From an uncultured Eubacteriales bacterium (lineage in GTDB: Bacteria; Bacillota; Clostridia; Peptostreptococcales; Anaerovoracaceae): DNA of 64,000 bases. The notes beneath the pieces were generated by a model. It was not told where the DNA came from, did not search any database, and saw only the letters and a program-made list of their open reading frames with translations. Shown piece by piece: positions 8,780 to 17,692 of the stretch. The DNA lies in contig UQOC01000006.1 of assembly GCA_900542565.1 (NCBI GenBank), positions 1 through 64,000 of the forward strand, given 5' to 3'. Numbering within the stretch: the stretch's first letter is position 1; each line of letters starts with the position of its first letter. Both the position numbers and the translations under genes were made by a program.

Positions 8780-9342
8780 TGGGAGAGTTTTTTGTACACG
8801 AGTCAAGCTATGTAGACGACCATGTAAAAATCGGAAAAGGAACTAAGATATGGCATTTCTGCCACATACAGTCCGGCGCTGAAATAGGAGAGAACTGTTC
8901 AATGGGGCAGAATGTCAATGTCTCCAATAATGTAAAGATAGGCAACGGCTGCAAACTCCAGAACAATGTTTCTGTTTACGAAGGAGTTGAAATGGAAGAC
9001 TATGTTTTCTGCGGACCATCCATGGTATTTACCAACGATTTGACGCCGAGAGCAAAGTATCCGAAAGGCAGTGCAGGCTATAAAAAAACTCTGCTGAAAA
9101 CGGGTGCGACCGTGGGAGCCAACGCAACAATAGTGTGCGGGCATACCATAGGAAAATGGGCTATGATAGCCGCCGGGGCCGTAGTGACAAAAGATGTTAA
9201 TGACCATGCCTTGATGGCAGGGGTACCCGCAAAACAAATCGGATGGGTATGCGAGTGTGGAGCGGTTTTGCCGGATGGATTATCATGCCAAGCATGTAAC
9301 CGTAAGTATAAAGAGTATTTAGACGGATTAAGGGAAGAATGA
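8779..9342 (+). CDS. wbpD: UDP-3-amino-hexuronate N-acetyltransferase (WbpD/WlbB-like)
   Basis: A 187-residue left-handed beta-helix acetyltransferase. Hexapeptide repeats run from about residue 12 to 135 (VKIGKGTKIWHFCHIQ, FTNDLTPRAKYP, GATVGANATIVCGHTIG, MAGVPAKQIGWV). The Cys-rich tail (CECGAVL then SCQACNRKY) resembles a small zinc ribbon and is typical of WbpD relatives. It would acetylate the 3-amino group made by WbpE. The ATG overlaps the last base of the dehydrogenase stop codon, indicating coupling. Confidence 0.88.
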   Translation: MGEFFVHESSYVDDHVKIGKGTKIWHFCHIQSGAEIGENCSMGQNVNVSNNVKIGNGCKLQNNVSVYEGVEMEDYVFCGPSMVFTNDLTPRAKYPKGSAGYKKTLLKTGATVGANATIVCGHTIGKWAMIAAGAVVTKDVNDHALMAGVPAKQIGWVCECGAVLPDGLSCQACNRKYKEYLDGLREE

Positions 9343-10093
9343 TGGAATTCACATACTCAGCATATGAAAGTATAATTGATTTGCTTAGGGAAAATAAATA
9401 TGAATTTGCAGATTATCATAAGTATGAATTGTATGATAAATGCGTTATTTTAAGACATGATGTTGATTATGATCTCAAGAAAACAATACAAATGGCTGAA
9501 CTTGAAAATAAAAATGGTGTTAGTGCTACATACTTTGTTCTTGCAACATCAGGATTTTATAATGTGATGTCAAAGGAATCAAAAAAAGTTATCGGTTATT
9601 TGCAATCGTTGGGACATAAAATAGGCTTACACTTTGATGAGGCTAATTACGATATTACAGAAGAAACATGGTGCCCCAAATAAATGAGTTAATTAAGCAA
9701 GAACTGACTGTATTAAATAGTGTGATGGAAAAAGAAACTTGCATGTCGATTTCAATGCACAGGCCGTCACAGATGACATTAAAGAGTAATTTAAAAATTG
9801 ATAATGGTATAGCTAATTCATATAGTAAGGAATTTTTTAAGACATTCAAGTATGTCTCTGATTCAAGAATGAATTGGAGAGAGGATCCTATTCAGGTTAT
9901 TCAATCCGGGAAACATAATTGGATACAATTATCAACGCATCCGTTTTGGTATTTTGAAGAGCCAAAAGATATGAAAAGCATCATATATGATTTTTTGTGT
10001 TGCAAAGAAAATGCAGAATGTCGATACAATACATTTAGTGAGAACTTTTCCAGATTGAATGATGTCCTAACAATCGAGGAAGTAAAAAAATGA
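9339..10093 (+). pseudogene. polysaccharide-deacetylase-like protein, frameshifted
   Basis: Two frames together make one protein of about 250 residues. The first (9339-9683) has HDVDYDLKKTIQMAELE and KIGLHFDEANYDI, resembling the metal-site region of NodB-like deacetylases. The second (from about 9668 to 10093) continues with MVPQINELIKQE, ISMHRPS and STHPFWY. The break is near 9660-9668, where a one-base change would join ITEE to MVPQ. The gene is AT-rich like its right-hand neighbours, and its start overlaps the WbpD stop (ATGA). A sequencing error cannot be excluded. Confidence 0.7.
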
Positions 10094-11025
10094 GAAACTG
10101 GAAATATAAGTCAGAAGATATAATTGAGTCATTAGGCGGTAAACCATTGGGGCCGTGTAAAGAAGTTGTCATTGAAGACACTTCTACTGCCGATGAACCG
10201 CAGAACAACAGTTTGATATTTATTAAAACGGCTAAATGGCAAGGTGAATGGGTAAAGAAGTTTTATAACTTAGATAGTGCGTTTATTATAATAGAAAAAG
10301 AGTTGGGACCTTTATTTACTGATATCGCACAAAATAATCTTGTGGTTATTACAGACAATGCAAGGCTGTATTATGCAAAGGCATTATGGCTGATTGTTGA
10401 TGCTTTTACTCAGAGCAGAAAATTATCACAAAAAGAAAATTATATTATTATTGGGGAAAATGTGCATATAGGAGAAGGAAGCGTTATTGATCCGTTTGTT
10501 TTCATTGGACATGATGTAAGAATTGGTGATAATGTGCATATCAAGACGGGGGCAAGAATCAGAGATAATACAATAATAGGAAACAATGTTGTCGTAGGAG
10601 AAAATTCCGTTATAGGAGCTCAGGGATTCGGTGTAGAAACTGATGAATTAAAGCATCATATAAGAATACCTCATATAGGCGGCGTCGTCATTGGAGATAA
10701 TGTTGAAATAGGGGCATTAACTTCAATAGTTGCAGGAACTATTCGTCCGACTTTTATTGAAGACGGTTGCTTGATTGACGACCTCAATCATATTGCACAT
10801 AACTGTTCGATTGGGCAAGGGACTTTATCTGCGGCATGTGTAGAGATTAGTGGAAGCGCTACAATTGGAAAATATTGCTATATTTCTCCCAATGCGACTA
10901 TTCGAAATAGTGTTGAATTAGGTGACTATTGTTTTGTGGGCCAAGCATCATCAGTACAAAGATCTTTTAGTAGTAATATAAATGTGGTTGGAAATCCGGC
11001 CAAAGAATTTGTAAGAAAAGGTTAG
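10090..11025 (+). CDS. LpxD-like left-handed beta-helix acyltransferase
   Basis: A 311-residue protein with an N-terminal UDP-sugar-binding-like region (ADEPQNNSLIFIKTAKW) followed by about ten hexapeptide repeats from residue 115 (IGENVHIGEGSVIDPFVFIG, VVVGENSVIGAQGFGVE, DLNHIAHNCSIGQGT, SVQRSF, VVGNPAKEFV). The layout matches LpxD-type UDP-3-O-acylglucosamine N-acyltransferases. No lipid A pathway is expected in this organism, so it probably acetylates or acylates an amino sugar of this polysaccharide. The ATG overlaps the end of the frameshifted gene. Confidence 0.8.
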   Translation: MRNWKYKSEDIIESLGGKPLGPCKEVVIEDTSTADEPQNNSLIFIKTAKWQGEWVKKFYNLDSAFIIIEKELGPLFTDIAQNNLVVITDNARLYYAKALWLIVDAFTQSRKLSQKENYIIIGENVHIGEGSVIDPFVFIGHDVRIGDNVHIKTGARIRDNTIIGNNVVVGENSVIGAQGFGVETDELKHHIRIPHIGGVVIGDNVEIGALTSIVAGTIRPTFIEDGCLIDDLNHIAHNCSIGQGTLSAACVEISGSATIGKYCYISPNATIRNSVELGDYCFVGQASSVQRSFSSNINVVGNPAKEFVRKG

Positions 11026-11035
11026 GGTGTTTTTT

Positions 11036-11950
11036 ATGACATTAAGACATATGTTAAGAAGTATAGGATATAAATGTTTACCCTTAAAGTTATATTTAAA
11101 GATATGTTATCAAGTTATTTATAATCGTCCCTTACATTTAAAGGAACCAAAAGCATTTAGTGAAAAAATGTATTGGTTAAATTTATATTATGCACAATAT
11201 GAAAAAAATTTAGTTCAGCTATGTTATGACAAATATACTGTGCGGACATACATTAAAGAAAAAATTGGTGAAAAATATTTAAATGAGCTTTATGGTGTTT
11301 ATGATAAAGCTGAAGATATAGATTTTCAAAAACTACCACACCAATTTGTTATAAAAATTACTCAAAGTTCTGGGAAAAATCTTATATGTCCAAATAAAGA
11401 AAAATTGAATACTGAGAAAACCGTAAAACTACTAAATAAATGGTTACAATCTGCGAAAGCAAGAAGAGGTCAAGAGGAGTCATATCTTTACAATGGAAAT
11501 GCAAAAATAGTTTGCGAGAAATTTTTAAAAGATGAAAACGATATGATTCCCAATGATTATCGGATATATTGCTTTAATGGAGAACCAAAGTACATTATTT
11601 GTGACATGGATACAACATTGGAAGATGGAAGCCACGGTACGAATATAAGGCGCAATGTATATGATCTTAATTGGAATATACAAGATGTGGAATTTGGAAG
11701 AAAAAATGATCTTATTAATACGATCAACAAACCAGGTAACATTAAGGAAATGATAGAGATATCAAGAGTTTTATCTAAAGATTTTCCCTTTGTTAGGGTC
11801 GATTTATATAATATAAGAGGTTCATTGATTTTTGGTGAATTAACTTGGATTCCTATGGGTGGGAACTGTCGCATTAAGCCAGACTCTTTCGATTATAAGC
11901 TGGGCGAAATGCTCCAATTGCCGAATGTATCGATTGATTACAGAAAATAA
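11036..11950 (+). CDS. TupA-like ATP-grasp protein
   Basis: A 304-residue cytoplasmic protein with features of the TupA-like ATP-grasp family found in polysaccharide clusters: RPLHLKEPKAFSEKMYWLNL and DKYTVRTYIKEKIGEKYLN at the N-terminus, PHQFVIKITQSSGKNLIC for nucleotide binding, EKFLKDENDMIPNDYRIYCF, VRVDLYNIRGSLIFGELTW and PMGGNCRIKPDSFDYKLGEM near the end. Relatives probably ligate an amino acid or similar group to a sugar through an amide bond. ATG 11036 is favoured over GTG 11027, but the ribosome binding site is weak. Strongly AT-rich. Confidence 0.75.
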   Translation: MTLRHMLRSIGYKCLPLKLYLKICYQVIYNRPLHLKEPKAFSEKMYWLNLYYAQYEKNLVQLCYDKYTVRTYIKEKIGEKYLNELYGVYDKAEDIDFQKLPHQFVIKITQSSGKNLICPNKEKLNTEKTVKLLNKWLQSAKARRGQEESYLYNGNAKIVCEKFLKDENDMIPNDYRIYCFNGEPKYIICDMDTTLEDGSHGTNIRRNVYDLNWNIQDVEFGRKNDLINTINKPGNIKEMIEISRVLSKDFPFVRVDLYNIRGSLIFGELTWIPMGGNCRIKPDSFDYKLGEMLQLPNVSIDYRK

Positions 11951-11997
11951 TAGTTACACAAATATATAAGTTAAGTGATGTTAAGTTAGGAGGATAT

Positions 11998-13074
11998 ATG
12001 AAATACGCCCTTATAGGCTGCGGCAGGATTGCAGTAAACCACATAAAAGCCGCCCTGAACAATAAACTTGAGATCGTTGCTGTATGCGATGTGCTGCCGG
12101 AGAAGATGGAAGCACTGCTCGCCAAGTATGAACTCCAAGATGATCAGACCATCAAAAGATATACAGACTATAAGGAGATGGTCATAAATGAGAAACCGGA
12201 GCTTGTCAGCATAGCTACCGAAAGCGGCATACACGCTGAGATCGCACTGTTCTGCATAGATCAGGGCGTCAATGTGATCATAGAAAAACCTATGGCTATG
12301 AGCATGGAAGACGCTGATAAGATAATAGCGGCGGCAGAAGCAGAGAATGTAAAAGTTTCTGCATGCCATCAGAACAGGTTCAATGTGGCTGTCCAGGAAC
12401 TGAGAAAAGCTCTGGAAGCCGGACGGTTCGGCAAACTGTCCCATGGTTCCATTCATGTAAGATGGAACCGCGACCACGGATATTATGACCAGGCGTCTTG
12501 GAGAGGAACATGGGAACAGGACGGCGGAGCTCTCATGAACCAGTGCATACACGGCATAGACCTGCTGAGATGGATGATGGGAGACGAGGTAGAGGAAGTT
12601 TACGGAGCTACCCGGCAGCAGTTCCATGATTACCTTGAGGCTGAAGATGTTGGAATGGCAGTCGTTAAGTTTAAAAACGGAGCCATCGGAACCATCGAGG
12701 GAACGACCAATGTATATCCAAAGAACCTCGAAGAGACCCTGTATATCTTTGGCGAAAACGGCACCGTCAAGATCGGCGGAACTTCTACCAACAACATTGA
12801 TGTGTGGGATTTTGCCGATGAGACAGAAGAAGATAGCAAGAACAAAGAACTGAAAGAAGCTACCAGCAATGTTTACGGAAATGGACATACCAGCTTATTT
12901 GCCGATGTCATCGACGCTGTAAAGAATGACAGAAAGCCATATGTAGACGCAGTAGCGGGCAGGAACGCCCTTGAGATGGTACTGTCCATATACAAGAGCC
13001 AGAAGGAAGGCAAAGCTGTTAAGCTGCCTCTGACTGACTTTGCCAGCACAGATATGAAAGGAAATTTTAAATGA
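11998..13074 (+). CDS. wbpB: Gfo/Idh/MocA-family UDP-GlcNAcA 3-dehydrogenase (WbpB-like)
   Basis: A 358-residue NAD-dependent oxidoreductase. The N-terminal Rossmann domain has YALIGCGRIAVNHIKAA, and VIIEKPMAMSMEDAD carries the catalytic Lys of the EKP motif. The C-terminal domain has HVRWNRDHGYYDQASWRGTW and HGIDLLRWMMGDEVEEV, which is very characteristic of WbpB/WlbA. It oxidises C3 of UDP-GlcNAcA before transamination by WbpE. TAGGAGG precedes the ATG. It is clearly GC-richer than the genes on both sides. Confidence 0.88.
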   Translation: MKYALIGCGRIAVNHIKAALNNKLEIVAVCDVLPEKMEALLAKYELQDDQTIKRYTDYKEMVINEKPELVSIATESGIHAEIALFCIDQGVNVIIEKPMAMSMEDADKIIAAAEAENVKVSACHQNRFNVAVQELRKALEAGRFGKLSHGSIHVRWNRDHGYYDQASWRGTWEQDGGALMNQCIHGIDLLRWMMGDEVEEVYGATRQQFHDYLEAEDVGMAVVKFKNGAIGTIEGTTNVYPKNLEETLYIFGENGTVKIGGTSTNNIDVWDFADETEEDSKNKELKEATSNVYGNGHTSLFADVIDAVKNDRKPYVDAVAGRNALEMVLSIYKSQKEGKAVKLPLTDFASTDMKGNFK

Positions 13075-14183
13075 AATTTGCGATTTTGTCTTTTGGAAAC
13101 TATGAGTATGATGGACGCTTAAGGGAGCTATATAAAGCTTTTTGCAGTTTAGGTGATACATACTTGTTGTCGCATGGCTATAACAAAGTATCTGATAAAC
13201 ATTGCATTATTCAGACGAAAAACTATTTTGATTTTGTGCGTAAATCAGTGCAATGGCTTAATAAAGTTAAATGCTCTGAGGAAATAGATGTGATAGTTTT
13301 AGACGATAGAAAATCAACAATTCCGGGCTTAATATGCAAACATAAATATAAGAATGATATTATATTTATTGAAGATTGTAGAGAATTGTATGATATTAAA
13401 GATGTCAAACATCTTGTAGGTAAAATCGGGTGTTTTTTTGAAAAAAAAATGATTGAAAAGGCAGATATTATCATATGCGCAAATAATGAAAGAGCATCTG
13501 CTATGATGAAAATGTTCTCATTGGAGAAAAGGCCAATTGTGTTTGAAAATATAAGACAACTAAGTTTTTCAGATGATTTTAATTTGGATATGATAAAAGA
13601 AAAATACTCGTCATATATCAATGAAGGTGAAATTAGAATTATCTCTACATCTGGATGCAGTTTATCAAACACAAATGATATATTGGTTAAAAATTTGAAA
13701 TATGTTTCACCTCAGTATAAAATAAGACTCTTTCTTGTAGGAGATGATAAAAGTCAAGATTATTTGTCCATGAAAAAACTTTTATTGAATGAAAAAAAAT
13801 GTAATATAGATATATTAGGAAAATTAAATCAAAATGATTTAAAATATCTTATACAGCAATCACATATTGGGATCGTGAATTATGCCCAAAAAGACTTATG
13901 TAGTAGATTGTGCGCTTCAGGGAAATTATATGAATTTATATTTGAAAATATTCCAATTGTTACTACAGAAAATTTACCATTAAAAAATTTGTGTGAGAAG
14001 TTTAATATAGGTGTTGCAGATAATCAATATTATAAAGGTATCAACAAGGTGTTGGGTGATTATACATTCTACAAAAAATGCGTTAGTGAATTCAAAAAAG
14101 ACCACACGGTCGAGAACAATATTAAACTTTTTTCAAGTAATATAAAAAAAGAGATAAGAGCGTTATCTTCTAATCGGCTTTAA
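13071..14183 (+). CDS. glycosyltransferase, GT4-like
   Basis: A 370-residue AT-rich protein with a GT-B layout: N-terminal MKFAILSFGNYEYDGRLREL and a C-terminal half with IRLFLVGDDKSQDY and SGKLYEFIFENIPIVTTEN, the last resembling the donor-binding helix of GT4 enzymes. The N-terminal domain is divergent. Its start overlaps the WbpB stop (ATGA). Probably one of the enzymes building the repeat unit; specificity unknown. Confidence 0.72.
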   Translation: MKFAILSFGNYEYDGRLRELYKAFCSLGDTYLLSHGYNKVSDKHCIIQTKNYFDFVRKSVQWLNKVKCSEEIDVIVLDDRKSTIPGLICKHKYKNDIIFIEDCRELYDIKDVKHLVGKIGCFFEKKMIEKADIIICANNERASAMMKMFSLEKRPIVFENIRQLSFSDDFNLDMIKEKYSSYINEGEIRIISTSGCSLSNTNDILVKNLKYVSPQYKIRLFLVGDDKSQDYLSMKKLLLNEKKCNIDILGKLNQNDLKYLIQQSHIGIVNYAQKDLCSRLCASGKLYEFIFENIPIVTTENLPLKNLCEKFNIGVADNQYYKGINKVLGDYTFYKKCVSEFKKDHTVENNIKLFSSNIKKEIRALSSNRL

Positions 14184-14203
14184 TATTTGGAAAGTGAGCT
14201 ATA

Positions 14204-15322
14204 ATGAATAAAAAAGTCCTATTTGTCTTTGGAACAAGACCAGAAGCAATCAAAATGTGCCCTATTATTAAGAAAATTAAAAAAAATATATATTTTGATA
14301 CAGTTGTTTGCACCACTGGTCAACATAGGGAAATGCTGGATCAGGTACTCGATATATTTGAAGTACAGCCAGATTTTGATTTAGATATAATGAAACAAGA
14401 CCAAGACCTTTTCGATATAACTACTCAAATAATGTTATCTATGAAGCTAGTTATAGATAAAGTCAAACCAGACCTTCTGATTGTTCATGGGGATACAACT
14501 ACAGCATTTGCAGCTGCTGTAGCTGCATTTTATAAAAAAGTCCCTATTGGACATGTTGAGGCAGGATTGCGTACATTTAATGTGTCATCGCCGTTTCCTG
14601 AAGAATTTAACAGACATGTTATTAGTATCATAGCAGATTTACATTTTGCACCAACACAGGATGCATACAATAATTTAATTAAAGAAAATATCGCTTCACG
14701 ACACATCTATATTACCGGTAATACTGCGATTGATGCTTTGGAAACTACAATAAGGGAAGATTACGAGGATGACAATCTTAAGTGGTCTTCGGAGTCTAAA
14801 TTACTTCTAGTAACAGCGCACAGAAGAGAAAATATTGGAAAACCAATGCGCAATATGTTCCGTGCAATCAAAAGAATTGTGAATGAAAATAAAGATGTTA
14901 AGGTAATTTATCCTGTACACTTGAATCCAAAAGTGAGAAAAATTGCAGAAGAGGAATTTAAGGGATGCAATAAAATCAGACTGATTGAGCCACTTGATGT
15001 TGTTGCGTTTCATAATTATATGGCACATGCATATTTAATTTTGACAGACAGTGGAGGCATACAGGAAGAAGCACCAGCGATTGGCAAACCTGTATTAGTC
15101 ATGCGTGAAACTACCGAACGCCCTGAAGGCATAAAAGCAGGAACGCTCAGGCTTGTTGGTACTGAGGAAAAAAATATTTATGACAACATTCAAAACCTAC
15201 TTAATAATAAAAAAGATTATGAGTCAATGAGCACGGCGAAAAATCCCTATGGTGATGGGCATGCTAGTGAATATATTATCCGACATATTGAAAAATATTT
15301 TAACGAGGAAAATGAAAAATGA
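14204..15322 (+). CDS. wecB: non-hydrolysing UDP-N-acetylglucosamine 2-epimerase (WecB/MnaA type)
   Basis: A 372-residue epimerase with nearly canonical motifs: VFGTRPEAIKMCPII, TTGQHREMLDQVLDIF, VHGDTTTAFAAA, GHVEAGLRTF, PFPEEFNRHV, TAHRRENIG, DSGGIQEEAP and RETTERPEG. The family interconverts UDP-GlcNAc and UDP-ManNAc. In this cluster it may supply UDP-ManNAc, or act on the diacetamido-uronate in the WbpI role; the motifs are closer to WecB than to WbpI as I recall them. It reads as one of several AT-rich central genes. Confidence 0.88.
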   Translation: MNKKVLFVFGTRPEAIKMCPIIKKIKKNIYFDTVVCTTGQHREMLDQVLDIFEVQPDFDLDIMKQDQDLFDITTQIMLSMKLVIDKVKPDLLIVHGDTTTAFAAAVAAFYKKVPIGHVEAGLRTFNVSSPFPEEFNRHVISIIADLHFAPTQDAYNNLIKENIASRHIYITGNTAIDALETTIREDYEDDNLKWSSESKLLLVTAHRRENIGKPMRNMFRAIKRIVNENKDVKVIYPVHLNPKVRKIAEEEFKGCNKIRLIEPLDVVAFHNYMAHAYLILTDSGGIQEEAPAIGKPVLVMRETTERPEGIKAGTLRLVGTEEKNIYDNIQNLLNNKKDYESMSTAKNPYGDGHASEYIIRHIEKYFNEENEK

Positions 15323-16383
15323 ACTTGTTGTATATTACTTATATTGATTTTAATAGTAAAGAAAGATCCGGCGCCTCTGTAAGACCACACCGCTTATATG
15401 ATGCGTTCCTAAATCTTGGAATAAATGTAAAACTACTTGAATGCCAACAAAATAAATTTAGAAAACGACATATGAAAGTAAAAGAAATTTTGCGATGGCT
15501 AAAAAATAACAGACCAGATTTTTGCTATATTGAATCTCCCAGTGGGCCCATTTTCAATAATATTGATTTGAAGTTAATAAAAAGGATTCATAGTTATAAT
15601 ATTCCTATAGGCTTTTTTTATAGAGATATTTTTTGGCTTTTTCCAGAAATATATAATGGACATGTTGGTTTTATTAAAAAGAATGCAATAGTTTTATTGA
15701 ATAAAAGAGAAATACACTGCTTGAAAAGAAATTGCGATATTGTATATACACCAACACAATCAGTAAAAAATATTTTAGATAAATATCATTTTAAGAGATG
15801 TGAAGTTCTTCCGCCTGCATTAGAGATTACTTCTCATAATATTTCACAAAGGAATGAAGTTAATACCTGCATTTATGTTGGAGGTGTTTCTGCTGTTTAT
15901 GGGACCGATATTTTAATTGATGCATTTAAAATTTTAAATAAGCATGAATCATCATATAGGTTGATTTTAGTTTGTAGAGAAGAAGAATTAAGAAATTTTT
16001 ATCATGAATGCTTGAACTATAATTGGTTGGATATAGTATTTGCTTCAGGGAAAGAATTAAATAAATATTATGAAAAAGCATCAGTAGGAGTTATTCCAGT
16101 TAGACAAACAAATTATACAAATCTGGCATATTCAGTTAAACTTTTTGAATATCTTGGTCATGGACTTCCGGTTATTTCTACAAATACTACAGAAATGGGA
16201 ACATTTGTAAAACAGAATAATATTGGAATGGTTTGCGAAGATAACCCCAAAGATTTGGCTCAAACAATAGCATATTATTTTAAAAACAAGGAGACATTGA
16301 ATTACAGTACTAATGTGAAAAAAATTGCCCCACAGAATACATGGATATGTAGGGCCCAAAAAATAATAAGCGATTTAACATAA
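15319..16383 (+). CDS. glycosyltransferase family 4
   Basis: A 354-residue GT-B enzyme: N-terminal YITYIDFNSKERSGASVRPHR, inter-domain CDIVYTPTQSVKNILDKY and donor domain with YVGGVSAVYGTDILIDA, then AYSVKLFEYLGHGLPVIS, a standard GT4 nucleotide-sugar helix. AT-rich, with its ATG overlapping the epimerase stop (ATGA). It probably elongates the lipid-linked repeat. Sugar specificity is unknown. Confidence 0.83.
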   Translation: MNLLYITYIDFNSKERSGASVRPHRLYDAFLNLGINVKLLECQQNKFRKRHMKVKEILRWLKNNRPDFCYIESPSGPIFNNIDLKLIKRIHSYNIPIGFFYRDIFWLFPEIYNGHVGFIKKNAIVLLNKREIHCLKRNCDIVYTPTQSVKNILDKYHFKRCEVLPPALEITSHNISQRNEVNTCIYVGGVSAVYGTDILIDAFKILNKHESSYRLILVCREEELRNFYHECLNYNWLDIVFASGKELNKYYEKASVGVIPVRQTNYTNLAYSVKLFEYLGHGLPVISTNTTEMGTFVKQNNIGMVCEDNPKDLAQTIAYYFKNKETLNYSTNVKKIAPQNTWICRAQKIISDLT

Positions 16384-16405
16384 ACAACAAAAAAGAGTAA
16401 ATTTT

Positions 16406-17692
16406 ATGAACAGATTAAAATCTATGTTAAAAATGATATGGAAAAAAGGAGCTATACACATTTTTACAGGTAGTTTTCTAAACAAATTCGTAGTTTTTTT
16501 CGGCTCGATAGTTATTGTAAGGCTACTTAGTAAGACCGAATATGGAATGCTTGGTTATGCAGAGAACTTATACAGTTTTGCATATATTTTAGCTGGATTG
16601 GGTATTTCTAATGCAATTATGAGATATGTTGTGTTAGCTGATACAATGGAAACAAAAAAGGCTGTTTTTTATTTTTCTTCAAGATTAGCATTTAAAATTA
16701 ATATTATTCTTGTAGTTGCCCTAGAGATTATAAATGTTTTTTATCCGCATTCGCCCGAATTTGAAACCTGTAGGTTATATATATACATAATGGTACTTTC
16801 ACTTCCCTTTCAATACTATGTTGATAATGGATTGTCTCTTGAAAGGGCAATGTTCAGCAATAAAAAGTATGCAATGCTGTCTTTTATAACATCAGCTGCT
16901 ATAATATTAGGCAAATTAGTCGGAGCGTCAATTGCAGGATTAATGGGAGTAATCATTACAGGAGTGATAGTAAATTTTATATTAGCTACAGTAATGAGAC
17001 AATCTTCTGAAAAGAAGTATTTCCAATCGGTGCAGTTAGGGGCTGTAAACCAAAAACAAAAAAAACAAATCGTGGCGTATAGCCTTCAATATATGATTAC
17101 CAACGGCATGTGGACACTGTTCATGCTTATTGATGTTTTCATGCTTGGTAAATTATCCGATAACCCTACGATGATTGCAGATTATAAAGTAGCATATGCT
17201 TGGCCGGCTAACATTTCTATTATATGTACAGCGATAGGTGTCTTTATTGCGCCATATTTTATAAAAAATGAAAACGATCCGATGTGGATACGAAAGAATT
17301 ATGCTCGTACATTCTTACTTAGTTTTGCTTTTGTTGGACTGGCAGGTCTGGTGATGATCATTCTTGCCAAACCTTTGATTTTCATATATGGTGGTTCAGA
17401 ATATTATAATATTATTCCAGTAATGCGAGCATTAACTATAGGATCAGTAATTAATAACGGATTAAGATATACTACTGCTAATATATTTGCTGCTATGGGG
17501 AAAATTAAATTTAATATGGCAGTATCAGTAATCGGCATTATTGTGCAGATTGCATTAAATATGTATATGATTCCTAAGTATGGCATGTATGGACCGGCAT
17601 TCTCTGGAATAATTAATTATAGCCTTATGGCAATAATATTGTTTATTTGCTTTGTAAAGTTGAATAATATTTTTTTGAAGGAGAAAAAATGA
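16406..17692 (+). CDS. Wzx-type polysaccharide flippase
   Basis: A 428-residue polytopic membrane protein with about 12 hydrophobic segments in the MATE/Wzx arrangement. The N-terminal GSFLNKFVVFFGSIVIVRLL and KTEYGMLGYAENLYSF are typical of the family, and the mid-protein YSLQYMITNGMWTLFMLIDV is a conserved loop and helix. It should move the undecaprenyl-linked repeat unit across the membrane. The next gene overlaps it by four bases and encodes the likely polymerase. Confidence 0.87.
   Translation: MNRLKSMLKMIWKKGAIHIFTGSFLNKFVVFFGSIVIVRLLSKTEYGMLGYAENLYSFAYILAGLGISNAIMRYVVLADTMETKKAVFYFSSRLAFKINIILVVALEIINVFYPHSPEFETCRLYIYIMVLSLPFQYYVDNGLSLERAMFSNKKYAMLSFITSAAIILGKLVGASIAGLMGVIITGVIVNFILATVMRQSSEKKYFQSVQLGAVNQKQKKQIVAYSLQYMITNGMWTLFMLIDVFMLGKLSDNPTMIADYKVAYAWPANISIICTAIGVFIAPYFIKNENDPMWIRKNYARTFLLSFAFVGLAGLVMIILAKPLIFIYGGSEYYNIIPVMRALTIGSVINNGLRYTTANIFAAMGKIKFNMAVSVIGIIVQIALNMYMIPKYGMYGPAFSGIINYSLMAIILFICFVKLNNIFLKEKK

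Noticed and set aside
11986..12888. 300-codon reverse frame opposite wbpB
   Set aside because: No motif or start signal, and wbpB is unambiguous.
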